DNA of 64,000 nt from the NCBI RefSeq assembly GCF_025403485.1, contig NZ_CP099966.1, forward strand, positions 4,986,392 to 5,050,391. The letters are read 5' to 3'. This DNA is from Chryseobacterium paludis. GTDB taxonomy: Bacteria; Bacteroidota; Bacteroidia; Flavobacteriales; Weeksellaceae. Made by a program: the position numbers and the translations under genes. The first letter of the stretch is position 1. Each line of letters begins with the position of its first letter. Below the pieces are notes generated by a model. That model worked only from the letters and a program-made list of their open reading frames with translations. It did no database searches and was not told the DNA's origin. Positions 36,212 through 44,654 of the stretch are shown one piece after another.

Positions 36212-36994
36212 ATGAATAAATTTTTATTAAAAGTACTGGTTTTAGCCTCAGTAAATATTGCAATCTTTGCAGATGCGCAATTTAGAACTCGAAACAGAAT
36301 GGATAAGTTGGAAGAGTTTGATCAACAAATCTTTAGTTGGGGTTTTTATCTGAATGGTAATTTACTAGACTACCGTATAGTACTTAACCCAAGATACGGT
36401 ATGAATGGGAATCATAATCTTGTTTCATCTAAAAGTAGCACAAGCTTCGGAGCCGGACTGATCGGAAAATGGAGATTGAATGACTATTTGGATCTAAGAG
36501 TTGAACCAGGCTTACAATTTGCTCAAAGGGAACTAACTTTTAATACACAATCGAATGATCAGTATGCAGCTGGTACATTAACAAATCCTCCTTTTACTCC
36601 GATTCTTTTACACGAAAAGGATAGAGTAAGAGAAGTGAAATCAACTTTAGTGGATATTCCGGTAATGTTGGAACTTCATGGGCAGAGATGGTATAATTCA
36701 AGACCATATGTTGCTGCAGGGGTAAACTATATCGTTAACCTGCAGTCCAATTCTGATTCTACTGATGACAATTTGCAACAGGTCTTCAGATCCACAACGC
36801 ATAACTTTGCATGGTCTGCGGAAATGGGAATTCAGTTTTATTTCAATAAATTTAAGCTGACTCCAGCGATCAGAGGAACATTCATTATGAATAACGAAAT
36901 AGTTTCGGATAATGCGAATACGCCTCCTTATTGGTCTGCTGCAGTATCTACTTTACAAACCAGAGCAATCATGTTTGTACTGAAATTTGAATAG
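36212..36994 (+). CDS. porT: PorT/SprT-like outer membrane beta-barrel protein
   Basis: A 260-residue exported protein with signal peptide (about residues 1-22, cut near ADAQ) and alternating beta strands ending RAIMFVLKFE, typical of a small barrel. The motif SWGFYLNGNLLDYRIVLNP and its place directly after ubiE match the PorT/SprT genes of flavobacteria, a component of type IX secretion needed for gliding and secretion in Flavobacterium and Porphyromonas. The assignment rests on synteny and general pattern. A strong terminator follows. Confidence 0.78.
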   Translation: MNKFLLKVLVLASVNIAIFADAQFRTRNRMDKLEEFDQQIFSWGFYLNGNLLDYRIVLNPRYGMNGNHNLVSSKSSTSFGAGLIGKWRLNDYLDLRVEPGLQFAQRELTFNTQSNDQYAAGTLTNPPFTPILLHEKDRVREVKSTLVDIPVMLELHGQRWYNSRPYVAAGVNYIVNLQSNSDSTDDNLQQVFRSTTHNFAWSAEMGIQFYFNKFKLTPAIRGTFIMNNEIVSDNANTPPYWSAAVSTLQTRAIMFVLKFE

Positions 36995-37016
36995 AAAATT
37001 TACTCTAAATAGATAT

Positions 37017-37043
37017 AGGAGATGCAAAAGCATCTCCTTTTTT
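37017..37043 (+). terminator. Terminator of the ubiE-porT operon
   Basis: AGGAGATGC and GCATCTCCT form a nine-bp stem with loop AAAA, followed by six T, 22 bases after the porT stop. Confidence 0.9.
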
Positions 37044-37097
37044 GTGCATGATATCAAAATATAGAGACATTTATTTTTGTTAATGTCATTATTTTTA

Positions 37098-37105
37098 TAT
37101 TTTTG
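37098..37105 (+). promoter_or_regulatory. -7 box of the zapB-like/zapA operon
   Basis: TATTTTTG matches TAnnTTTG, 28 bases before the ATG at 37134. Confidence 0.55.
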
Positions 37106-37133
37106 CTAACAGTTAGAATATATAAAACCTGAA

Positions 37134-37436
37134 ATGCTTCAAGATTTAGAAAATAATTTTTCAGAGCTGGAAAAAAAGATTTTGAATTTACATAAAAACT
37201 ATCAGAATCTCAGTGAGAAATTTACGGAATTGAATACAGAGCATGATGAATTGAAGAAGAGATATGATGAGGAAAGAAAGAAAAGTCAGGTATTAGCAGA
37301 AGAACAAAAAAAGATAAAACTTTATTCAGCAATATCAGGAAATCCTGAACACAATAGATTAATGAAAAACCATATCAACCGATTGGTAAAAGAAATTGAC
37401 TTTTGTATTGCTCAGCTTCAAAACAGTGGATTATAA
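37134..37436 (+). CDS. Small coiled-coil protein upstream of zapA
   Basis: A 100-residue protein, almost entirely charged heptad repeats (residues about 5-65: LENNFSELEKKILNLHKNYQ, ELNTEHDELKKRYDEERKK), with no membrane segment. The stop overlaps the zapA start (TAATG). Position and shape suggest a cell-division accessory coiled coil comparable to ZapB, but sequence homology to ZapB itself cannot be shown by eye. Probably works with ZapA. Confidence 0.82.
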   Translation: MLQDLENNFSELEKKILNLHKNYQNLSEKFTELNTEHDELKKRYDEERKKSQVLAEEQKKIKLYSAISGNPEHNRLMKNHINRLVKEIDFCIAQLQNSGL

Positions 37437-37723
37437 TGGAGGTAAGAAGAATAACCATAAACATTGCGGGAAGAGTATATCCGCTGAACGTACCAGCCGC
37501 GGAGGAAGAAACTTTGCGTAAAGTAGGGAAGCAGATTGAAAGTATGATTAAAGATTTTGAACAAAACTTCGATGTTAGAGATAAACAGGATGCTTTGGCA
37601 ATGTGTGCCCTGAAATTGGGAACTAATGCAGAGGTTGTATCTCTTAACTACGAAAAGAATATAAATTCAACCAACGAAAGATTAGCGAAAATTAATCTGA
37701 CGCTGAATGAAATTGGGAAATAG
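37436..37723 (+). CDS. zapA: Cell division protein ZapA
   Basis: A 95-residue FtsZ-binding protein that bundles protofilaments at the division ring. It starts MEVRRITINIAGRVYPLNV, followed by EEETLRKVGKQIESMI and a C-terminal helix with DALAMCALKLGTNAEVV, all typical of ZapA. ATG 37436 is chosen; the open frame upstream reads across the preceding gene and is not conserved-looking. It is followed directly by a 6S-type RNA, as in many bacteria where zapA adjoins ssrS. Confidence 0.88.
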   Translation: MEVRRITINIAGRVYPLNVPAAEEETLRKVGKQIESMIKDFEQNFDVRDKQDALAMCALKLGTNAEVVSLNYEKNINSTNERLAKINLTLNEIGK

Positions 37724-37744
37724 ATTTTTTTTCCTGAAACAACT

Positions 37745-37912
37745 GCCTACAATAATTCTAACACATTAAAGGTAAACTCAACGCTAAACAATTACCGAAC
37801 AAATGTCCATCGAATGGCGTGCCGGTTCTCCGGATTACAGACAGTGGAAATCAGTTCAAATCGTGTTGATTAGGAGTTTACTCTATATCACTGGATTATT
37901 GTAGGCTTTTTT
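37745..37912 (+). ncRNA. ssrS: 6S RNA (6S-Flavo type)
   Basis: The 225-base gap between zapA and rny holds a long closed structure. GCCTACAATAAT at 37745 pairs with ATTATTGTAGGC ending at 37906 (14 bp with one wobble), and T6 follows, so the RNA ends as a terminator. Between the arms are a weakly paired AT-rich left part and a GC-richer central hairpin region (CCGGTTCTCCGG near 37832). This open-bubble layout next to zapA fits 6S RNA, which mimics an open promoter and binds the vegetative RNA polymerase holoenzyme. Rfam describes a 6S-Flavo class in this phylum. Called from structure and synteny. Confidence 0.78.
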
Positions 37913-37948
37913 ATTTTAAATATTAAAGACAATTAAAACTCAATATAT

Positions 37949-39517
37949 ATGACAACAGCCATTATAGTCGGCGTTATTTGCTTGGTGATTGGTGCAGTAA
38001 TAGGGATTCTTTTCTCTAAAAGCTCACTCAATGCTAAGGGAAAATTTATTATAGATGATGCAAAGAAAAATGCTGAAAACCTTATAGAAAAAGCTAACGT
38101 ACAAGCCGAATCCATAAAAAAAGAAAAGAACCTTCAAGCTAAAGAAAAATTCCTTGAATTGAAATCTCAACATGATGCTGATATTCAGGTTCGTGAAAAG
38201 AAGATCCAAGAGGTTGAAAAGAGAACAAAAGATAAAGAAAATAAGCTGAATGATGAGCTTAGTAAGACTGGAAAGCTTGAAAAGGATCTGGATAAACAGA
38301 TTGCAGATTATGCTAAGAAAATTGAGATCTTAGATAAGAAACAACAAGAGTTAGATTCTGTAACTTCTAAAAAAGTTGAGATTCTTGAAAAGATATCAAA
38401 TTATACTGCTGAGGAAGCTAAAGCTGAATTGGTAGAATCAATGAAAGCAGAAGCTAAGACCAGAGCTCAGGCGCATGTTCAGAGTATCATGGAAGAGGCT
38501 CAGTTAAATGCTAAAGGAGAGGCGAGAAAGATCGTTATTCAGACGATCCAGAGAATTGGAACAGAACAGGCCATTGAAAACTCTGTATCTGTATTCAATA
38601 TTGAATCTGACGAAGTAAAAGGCAGAATTATCGGTAGAGAGGGTAGAAATATCCGTGCATTGGAAGCGGTAACAGGAGTGGAAATTATTGTAGATGATAC
38701 CCCGGAAGCTATTCTACTTTCATGTTTCGATCCTGTAAGAAGAGAGATCGCAAGATTATCTCTTCACAGATTAGTTACGGACGGAAGAATTCACCCTGCG
38801 AGAATTGAAGAAGTTGTAGAAAAGACAAGAAAACAGATTGAAGAGGAAATTATTGAAGTTGGAAAAAGAACAATTATAGACCTAGGAATTCATGGATTAC
38901 ACCCTGAATTGATTAAAATCGTAGGTAGAATGAAATACCGTTCTTCTTATGGACAGAACCTATTACAGCACTCCAGAGAAGTAGCAAACATAGCTGCAAC
39001 AATGGCCGCTGAATTAGGATTAAATGTAAAATTAGCTAAGAGAGCAGGTCTTTTACACGATATTGGTAAAGTTCCTGAACAGGAATCTGAACTTCCACAT
39101 GCTTTATTAGGAATGCAGTGGGCTGAGAAATACGGTGAAAACCCAGAAGTAATCAATGCGATTGGAGCTCACCACGACGAAGTTGAAATGACCTCTTTAT
39201 TATCACCGATTATTCAGGTCGCCGATGCTATCTCAGGAGCAAGACCAGGAGCGAGACGTCAGGTATTGGAATCTTATATTCAAAGACTGAAAGATCTTGA
39301 ATCTGCAGCATTAAGTTTTGAAGGTGTATCCAGTGCTTATGCTATTCAGGCAGGGAGAGAGCTAAGAGTAATGGTTGAAAGTGGAAAAGTAAATGATGAG
39401 ATCGCTTCTCAGTTATCTTATGACATTTCTGAAAAGATCCAGAACGAATTAACATATCCTGGACAAGTAAAAGTAACAGTAATCAGAGAGACGAGAGCTG
39501 TGAATATTGCCAGATAA
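37949..39517 (+). CDS. rny: Ribonuclease Y
   Basis: Membrane-anchored endoribonuclease of mRNA turnover. Residues 1-25 form a transmembrane anchor, about 28-190 a long coiled coil, about 208-270 a KH domain ([19 protein letters not shown]) and about 335-430 an HD domain with the metal site [11 protein letters not shown] and [11 protein letters not shown]. 522 residues is the normal length. It is followed by a strong terminator. Confidence 0.96.
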   Translation: MTTAIIVGVICLVIGAVIGILFSKSSLNAKGKFIIDDAKKNAENLIEKANVQAESIKKEKNLQAKEKFLELKSQHDADIQVREKKIQEVEKRTKDKENKLNDELSKTGKLEKDLDKQIADYAKKIEILDKKQQELDSVTSKKVEILEKISNYTAEEAKAELVESMKAEAKTRAQAHVQSIMEEAQLNAKGEARKIVIQTIQRIGTEQAIENSVSVFNIESDEVKGRIIGREGRNIRALEAVTGVEIIVDDTPEAILLSCFDPVRREIARLSLHRLVTDGRIHPARIEEVVEKTRKQIEEEIIEVGKRTIIDLGIHGLHPELIKIVGRMKYRSSYGQNLLQHSREVANIAATMAAELGLNVKLAKRAGLLHDIGKVPEQESELPHALLGMQWAEKYGENPEVINAIGAHHDEVEMTSLLSPIIQVADAISGARPGARRQVLESYIQRLKDLESAALSFEGVSSAYAIQAGRELRVMVESGKVNDEIASQLSYDISEKIQNELTYPGQVKVTVIRETRAVNIAR

Positions 39518-39540
39518 TAATTTAATAAAGATATTCTATA

Positions 39541-39570
39541 AAAACCTTTCAAGAAATTGAAAGGTTTTTT
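39541..39570 (+). terminator. Terminator of rny
   Basis: AAAACCTTTCAA and TTGAAAGGTTTT form a 12-bp stem with tetraloop GAAA, followed by T. Confidence 0.9.
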
Positions 39571-39605
39571 ATTTTTATCAAAATTTAAAAATGCAAGAAC
39601 TATCC

Positions 39606-40834
39606 ATGTCTTCAAAACTGAAGTACATTTTCTCTATTCCAGTAATTATTTCTGCCTTAGGCTATTTTGTAGATATTTATGACCTCCTTTTATTTGGTAT
39701 TGTAAGAATTCCCAGTTTAAAAGCTTTGGGTCTAAATCCCGATGTTGATGGTACCTTTATTCTAAATTGTCAGATGATAGGTTTGCTGATTGGTGGTGTT
39801 TTCTGGGGTATTTTTGGAGATAAAAAAGGAAGACTTTCCGTATTATTCGGTTCTATTCTTGTTTATTCTTTAGCAAATATAGCCTGCGGGTTCTTGCCAT
39901 ACTTTCCAAAAGAACATTTGGTATATCAATATGCAGGATTAAGATTCATTGCAGGTATTGGACTGGCTGGAGAGCTGGGAGCTGGAATTACACTGGTTTC
40001 TGAGAGCCTTCCTAAAAGCCTGAGAGCAATTGGAACATCTGTTGTTGCTGGCTTCGGATTAATGGGAGCTGTAGTTGCACAACTAACTGTGGAGCTGGCA
40101 GGAAGCTGGAATATTTCTTATATCATTGGTGGTGTTTTAGGTATTATGCTCTTATTTTTAAGGATAAGTGTCTCCGAATCTGGTATTTATAAAAACATTG
40201 AACATAAAACGACCGTTTCAAAGGGAAACTTTCTTTCTTTTTTACCAATAAAGATCGTTTTATACGTTATATTAAGTGTATTGCTGTTGGCCTTCCAACA
40301 TGGTATTGCATTGGTATTCTTGCTGTTTTAGCCAATCAGTTTGCACCTGAGATGGGGATAAAAGAAATAAACCCAGGAAAAGCAATTATGTGGGGTTATG
40401 TTGGGATCTCAATAGGCGATCTGATGAGTGGATTTATTTCACACCTCTTGAAATCAAGAAAAATGGCCATTTTTTATATGCTTGCTTTCACTTTAGTTGG
40501 GGTGGTAATAATGCTTTTTGGAAATACAAATACGGAAACCAAGTATTACATTTTCTGTGTATGGCTGGGATTGGGAACAGGATATTGGGCTATGTTTGTA
40601 ACCCTGGCTGCAGAACAGTTCGGAACCAATATCCGAAATACAGCGACCACTACGGTTCCTAATATGGTAAGAGGATTGGTACCTGTAATGATCTTAGCAT
40701 TTGATCTCCTTAAACATAATTTCACAGTGATCATAAGTGCTGCCATTGTAGGACTGGTCGTTTTTGGGCTTGCATTTTATTCTGCGATCACTATTTCCGA
40801 AACACATAATAAAGACCTTGAATTTACCGAATAA
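39606..40834 (+). pseudogene. MFS transporter interrupted by a one-base frameshift
   Basis: Two adjacent frames together encode one 12-helix major facilitator of about 410 residues. The first (ATG 39591 or 39606, to a stop at 40331) holds helices 1-6 with DIYDLLLFGIVRIP and GDKKGRLSVLFG. The second frame, open from before 40290 to 40834, holds helices 7-12 and begins VGLPTWYCIGILAVLANQFAPEM. The reading switches by -1 near 40281-40290 (around TTGCTGTTGGCC), equivalent to one lost base; no slippery heptamer is present. The pattern resembles metabolite:H+ symporters. It is a recent pseudogene or a sequencing error. Confidence 0.8.
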
Positions 40835-40933
40835 TATGAGGTGTTTAATATTTTATTGCATTGATTTTTATATAGTTAATTTAATAACTATTAGAATATA
40901 AATTAATTATGAATTTTTTCATAAAACTATGCC

Positions 40934-40961
40934 TTGAATATTAATTATTTGTTTAAATTTG
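40934..40961 (+). promoter_or_regulatory. Promoter of the first GG-leader peptide gene
   Basis: TTG at 40934, a 17-base spacer and TAAATTTG at 40954-40961 fit the Bacteroidota consensus, giving a 5' leader of about 35-40 bases before ATG 41003. Confidence 0.65.
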
Positions 40962-41002
40962 AAATCACTAAACTATATTGTTCAATCTCAAAATCAAATC
41001 AC

Positions 41003-41194
41003 ATGTCAAACAACATTTTTAAAAACGCTAAGAAATTAAACAAAGGAGAGCTTAAAAACATCGTAGGTGGTATAGGTAATCCAGATCTTTCTTTATGTGG
41101 ATGCAGTTGCTCAGGATCTGTAACCGGTCCAAAATACTGCATTCAGTATATTGCTTGTCCACAAGTATATACTTGTGATCAATCAGCGATCTAA
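41003..41194 (+). CDS. Small GG-leader, six-cysteine (bacteriocin-like) peptide
   Basis: A 63-residue precursor. Residues 1-24 form a charged double-glycine leader (FKNAKKLNKGELKNIVGG); the predicted mature part has about 40 residues with six Cys (LCGCSC, YC, AC, TC) and little charge. GG leaders of this style are frequent in Chryseobacterium and are removed by C39-peptidase ABC transporters during export; no such transporter or modification gene is in this window. The frame extends upstream to 40934, but ATG 41003 fits the leader and promoter. A secreted disulfide-rich peptide of unknown activity. Confidence 0.8.
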   Translation: MSNNIFKNAKKLNKGELKNIVGGIGNPDLSLCGCSCSGSVTGPKYCIQYIACPQVYTCDQSAI

Positions 41195-41237
41195 GAACTA
41201 TTTCAATAAGAAATAAACATTTCCACATTTAATATGC

Positions 41238-41275
41238 AAAAGCCCTTTGGTTATCCAAAGAGCTTTTGTTCTTTT
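41238..41275. terminator. Bidirectional terminator between the GG peptide and yeiH-like genes
   Basis: CAAAAGCcCTTTGG and CCAAAGaGCTTTTG pair with one internal mismatch and loop TTAT, followed by TTCTTTTT on the plus strand and A-rich sequence on the other side. Confidence 0.8.
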
Positions 41276-42231
41276 TAATGAATAATATATAATAAGCTTC
41301 CAATACTTATTGTAATCCATAACAGTATAGCTACAGCTAGTGGTTTTAAACCTATTGTTTTTAATGTCTGTAGTGAAAGGGTAGAGCCAATTAGGAATAG
41401 TGTTAAATTTAGTCCGGATTTTGAAATGGATGTTATTATCGAGCTGAAGTTTTCAAAAAATGGAATGTAAGTATTTAATAATATTGCCAGAATAAAGTAC
41501 GCGATAAACCATGGAATCTTAATTTTTGATTCTTTATTTTTAAAAATAAACATAGTGATTATAGAAACAGGAATAATCCACAAGGCACGAGCCAGTTTTA
41601 CAGTTGTTGCTATTTTTAATGCCTCATTTCCGAATTTACTGGCTGCTCCTACTACAGAACTGGTATCATGAATGCCTATTGCGCACCACAATCCAAATTG
41701 TTCCTGAGATAGGTGTAAAGCGTTTCCAATAGCAGGATAAACAAATAAAGCGATTGAATTTAAAGTGAAAACGATGGCCAATGCTAAGGAGATTTGCTTA
41801 GTACTAGGCTTAATAATAGGAGAGGTAGCTGCTATAGCACTTCCCCCACAAATTGCAGTTCCCACTGAAAGTAAATAGGTTAATTGCTTTTCAAGTTTAA
41901 AGACTCTTCCTAAAAAGTATCCTAAAATCATTACCGTTGAAATACTGATAACAGTTAATATCAATCCTGTTTTTCCAGCTTGTAATGCTTCATTAAGTTT
42001 CAATCCGAAGCCTAAACCTACAATTGATATCTGAAGCAGCAAATGGATGTATTGATGAAGATACTTTTCAAACGGATTGCCTAAAAATACCGCCAGTATA
42101 AACCCTAATGCTAAAGCAATTGGTGATGAAACCCATGGAATGAGGGTAGCAATTGCTAATCCAATAAAAATTATTTTTTTTGTGCTCTCATTTTGAATGA
42201 AACCGATCGTGTTGTAAAGTTTTGAATTCAT
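41275..42231 (-). CDS. YeiH family putative exporter (UPF0324)
   Basis: A 318-residue integral membrane protein with about ten transmembrane helices. Family marks are QISIVGLGFGLKLNEALQAG, VGTAICGGSAIAATSPIIKP and AIGIHDTSSVVGAASKFG. YeiH-type proteins are annotated as putative sulfate exporters; experimental support is thin. The LysR-type regulator 62 bases upstream on the same strand is the usual neighbour (YeiE-like) and probably controls it. An inverted repeat TAACT/AGTTA overlaps the regulator stop at 42285-42297. Confidence 0.9.
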   Translation of the reverse strand: MNSKLYNTIGFIQNESTKKIIFIGLAIATLIPWVSSPIALALGFILAVFLGNPFEKYLHQYIHLLLQISIVGLGFGLKLNEALQAGKTGLILTVISISTVMILGYFLGRVFKLEKQLTYLLSVGTAICGGSAIAATSPIIKPSTKQISLALAIVFTLNSIALFVYPAIGNALHLSQEQFGLWCAIGIHDTSSVVGAASKFGNEALKIATTVKLARALWIIPVSIITMFIFKNKESKIKIPWFIAYFILAILLNTYIPFFENFSSIITSISKSGLNLTLFLIGSTLSLQTLKTIGLKPLAVAILLWITISIGSLLYIIH

Positions 42232-42293
42232 GCTTCAAAATTCTACAATTTATAATTACAAAGTAAATCGTATTTTGTTATATTGGATAACTT

Positions 42294-43175
42294 TTAGTTA
42301 TAACTGATGAATTTTAAAAAGAGTTTTATGAGTTCAGATTGATCTCCTTTTGGAAGGATGTAATGAAAATTTCTTTCGATACTGAAATTTTTAATATCAA
42401 TGATGCTTAACGTATTGTTTTTCAATTCATTCAAAACAGTACTGATGGATAAAAAAGCCATGCAGTCTGAATGTAATAAATAGTTTTTAATACTTTCACT
42501 ATTTCCTAATTGCATGATTACATTAAGATTTTCAATATCAATTCCTTTTTCCTTTATGCGGTTTTGAATAAACTCCTGTGTTCCTGAACCCTGTTCCCGG
42601 AAAATTAAATCTATAGTATATAGATTCTTTAGATTCAAAGTTTTGTTTACCAGTGGATGATTGGCTTTTGCCACAAGTACAATCTCATCTGCTTTAAAGA
42701 TTTCATAATTAAAATAAGCAGATTGAGATTCCCCTTCTATGATACCCAGATCTATTTTGCCGTCTTTTAAAAGTGTTGATATAACTTCTGTATTATAAAT
42801 TAACAGTTCAATTTTTATATCCCGATAATAAGAATGAAATTTGGCGAGGACCTCAGGAAGAATATATTGGGCAACTGTTGTGCTCGCCCCGATTATTAAT
42901 TTTCCTTTATGTTCTGAGTTCAGTTGATGAATTTCAAACTCGAGATCTCTGTAAATATTCCGAATTTTTTCTGCATATTCATAAAGTACGATTCCACTGC
43001 GCGTTAGTTGAATAGAAGTACCTTTTCTGTCAAATAATTTAGTATTAAGTTGATTTTCTATTTCTTTAATATGTTTTGTGACTGCTGGTTGTGAGATATT
43101 CAACTCCTCAGACGCTCTTGTAAAGCTCAGCCTTGAAGCAACTGTATAGAAAACCTTGAGTCTGTAATCAAACAT
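42294..43175 (-). CDS. LysR-type transcriptional regulator
   Basis: A 293-residue regulator: winged helix-turn-helix over residues 1-60 (FYTVASRLSFTRASEELNIS, QPAVTKHIKEIENQLNTKLFDR) and a periplasmic-binding-like effector domain from about 90. It resembles the CysB/CysL/YeiE branch. ATG 43175 is chosen because the -7 box at 43185-43192 lies nine bases upstream; the ATG at 43202 would lie upstream of the promoter. It probably regulates the adjacent YeiH-family exporter gene, perhaps in response to a sulfur compound (inference from family). Confidence 0.92.
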   Translation of the reverse strand: MFDYRLKVFYTVASRLSFTRASEELNISQPAVTKHIKEIENQLNTKLFDRKGTSIQLTRSGIVLYEYAEKIRNIYRDLEFEIHQLNSEHKGKLIIGASTTVAQYILPEVLAKFHSYYRDIKIELLIYNTEVISTLLKDGKIDLGIIEGESQSAYFNYEIFKADEIVLVAKANHPLVNKTLNLKNLYTIDLIFREQGSGTQEFIQNRIKEKGIDIENLNVIMQLGNSESIKNYLLHSDCMAFLSISTVLNELKNNTLSIIDIKNFSIERNFHYILPKGDQSELIKLFLKFISYN

Positions 43176-43184
43176 TGTAAAGTG

Positions 43185-43192
43185 CAAATTTA
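43185..43192 (-). promoter_or_regulatory. -7 box of the LysR regulator gene
   Basis: TAAATTTG on the minus strand, nine bases before ATG 43175. Confidence 0.55.
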
Positions 43193-43232
43193 GAATACAC
43201 AAACTTACTTAAATTGATCATAAGAATTTTAA

Positions 43233-44537
43233 TTAAAGATCAGAAAAGCTTTTGTCCTGATCACTCTCATATCTGCTATTCTTAGATTGTCCAATTCTTT
43301 GTTTGAGGTAGATACTATTTCGCCCGGATAATAAATAAGAAACGATACATGAAATTGCGATATAGATTCCGGACTCAGCTCCAAACAATTCTATACCCAT
43401 AAGCATACAGGCTAAAGGAGTATTCGTGGCGCCAGCAAAGACGGCTACAAACCCCATTCCCGCTAAAAGACCTACAGGAAGCGGTATAAATAATGATAAA
43501 GCACTTCCCAGAGTAGCGCCAATAAAGAATAAAGGTGTTACTTCACCACCTTTAAACCCGGCGGCTAGAGTGATGATGGTAAAAATCATTTTTAAAGCAA
43601 AATCATAAACCGGAAGTTGAGTATTAAATGATTCAACTATGGTAGGAATTCCTAAACCGATATATTTTGTGGTTCCAATTGCAAATAGGGCAATAGCAAC
43701 AATACTGCCACCTACGATAGGACGAAATGGAGGATATTTAATGTTTGATTTAAAAATAGTTCCGATCCAATGAATCATTTTACTAAACGTTGCAGCACAA
43801 ATTCCAAAAGCGATTCCCGCCAGAATACTATAGAGAATAGGCGAAAGTTCAAGTTTGGGAATAAGGTCAATATGATAGTGCGTATGTTTAGCCTGCCAGA
43901 GATTTGTGACCCAGTCTGCAAAAATAGCAGAAGTAAAAGCCGGAAAGATGGCATTATAGCGTATTCTTCCTATTAAAAAAACTTCCAAACCAAATAATGC
44001 TCCGGCTAAAGGAGTTCCAAAAACAGAACCGAAACCAGCAGCAATGGCAGAAATAATTAAGATCCTTCTTTCAGTTTTATCTAATCTAAAAGGTTTGCTG
44101 AGCTGATCTGCGATTGCCCCGGCCATTTGTATTGCCGTTCCTTCCCGACCAGCTGAACCTCCGAAAAAATGAGTGACTATTGTTCCAAGGTATACAAAAG
44201 GAGCCATTTTGAAAGGAATGGTTTCTTTGGGATCATGAATAGTGTCAATCAGTAAATTATTACCTGCTTCAACATTCTGTCCAAAGTAATGATATAGTAA
44301 GCCTATTAAAAATCCTGCAACAGGCAGAAAAGCAATGATCCAAATATGATTTTCCCGAAAATCTGTAGCCCATTCCAACGACTTTAGAAAACCTGCAGAT
44401 GCACTTCCCGCAGCAGCTCCGATAATAATACTGATGCAAAGCCATTTTAATATATAAGGAATTGCAGGAAATTTCCTAAAGAAAAACCTTGAGTGAAATC
44501 GTACTTTTCTGTTTACTGTTCGTGAATTTTTAGACAT
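43233..44537 (-). CDS. CLC-type channel/antiporter, probable fluoride exporter (CLC-F)
   Basis: A 434-residue CLC protein with about ten membrane helices. Instead of the chloride filter GSGIP the first filter region reads EAGNNLLIDTIH, and the gating segment is GGSAGREGTAIQMAG; both suit the fluoride/proton CLC-F clade rather than chloride CLCs. FGSVFGTPLAGALFGLEV and GATNTPLACMLMGIELFG are further family motifs. A fluoride riboswitch precedes the start, which strongly supports fluoride export as the role. It acts in the inner membrane as a resistance determinant. Confidence 0.9.
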   Translation of the reverse strand: MSKNSRTVNRKVRFHSRFFFRKFPAIPYILKWLCISIIIGAAAGSASAGFLKSLEWATDFRENHIWIIAFLPVAGFLIGLLYHYFGQNVEAGNNLLIDTIHDPKETIPFKMAPFVYLGTIVTHFFGGSAGREGTAIQMAGAIADQLSKPFRLDKTERRILIISAIAAGFGSVFGTPLAGALFGLEVFLIGRIRYNAIFPAFTSAIFADWVTNLWQAKHTHYHIDLIPKLELSPILYSILAGIAFGICAATFSKMIHWIGTIFKSNIKYPPFRPIVGGSIVAIALFAIGTTKYIGLGIPTIVESFNTQLPVYDFALKMIFTIITLAAGFKGGEVTPLFFIGATLGSALSLFIPLPVGLLAGMGFVAVFAGATNTPLACMLMGIELFGAESGIYIAISCIVSYLLSGRNSIYLKQRIGQSKNSRYESDQDKSFSDL

Positions 44538-44543
44538 AATAAT

Positions 44544-44578
44544 CCTGATTAATTACGGTTGATAATCTATTAATCAGG
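44544..44578 (-). promoter_or_regulatory. Switch hairpin of the fluoride riboswitch
   Basis: On the minus strand CCTGATTAAT (44569-44578) pairs perfectly with ATTAATCAGG (44544-44553), 10 bp, just before the start codon at 44537. The 5' arm shares its first bases with the aptamer pseudoknot strand (ACGCC), and the 3' arm contains the only AGGA-like ribosome site. The two foldings are mutually exclusive, suggesting translational control. Confidence 0.7.
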
Positions 44579-44630
44579 CGTCATCAGCTTTTGTAAAGCG
44601 GTTGGGTAAGGAAGAACACCATTTCCTTTT
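44571..44630 (-). promoter_or_regulatory. Fluoride riboswitch (crcB motif)
   Basis: The minus strand contains the crcB-motif pattern: GGAAATGGTGTTC, UUCC closing the first stem, AACCGC, a GCTTT/AAAGC hairpin and GCTGATGACGCC. The pseudoknot GGTGT with ACGCC can form. These are the conserved blocks of the fluoride aptamer. It lies between a -7 promoter box and the CLC-F gene. Confidence 0.92.
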
Positions 44631-44636
44631 CGGTTA

Positions 44637-44644
44637 CAAAGATA
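44637..44644 (-). promoter_or_regulatory. -7 box of the riboswitch-CLC gene
   Basis: TATCTTTG on the minus strand matches TAnnTTTG and ends 10 bases before the first aptamer stem. Confidence 0.65.
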
Positions 44645-44654
44645 GAAATTAATA

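Noticed and set aside
40270..40340. Programmed -1 frameshift in the MFS gene
   Set aside because: No X-XXY-YYZ slippery heptamer and no clear downstream stem or pseudoknot; a simple one-base loss explains it.
42285..42297. TAACT/AGTTA palindrome as LysR operator
   Set aside because: Short, overlaps the regulator stop codon, and such repeats are frequent in AT-rich DNA; mentioned only as a possibility.
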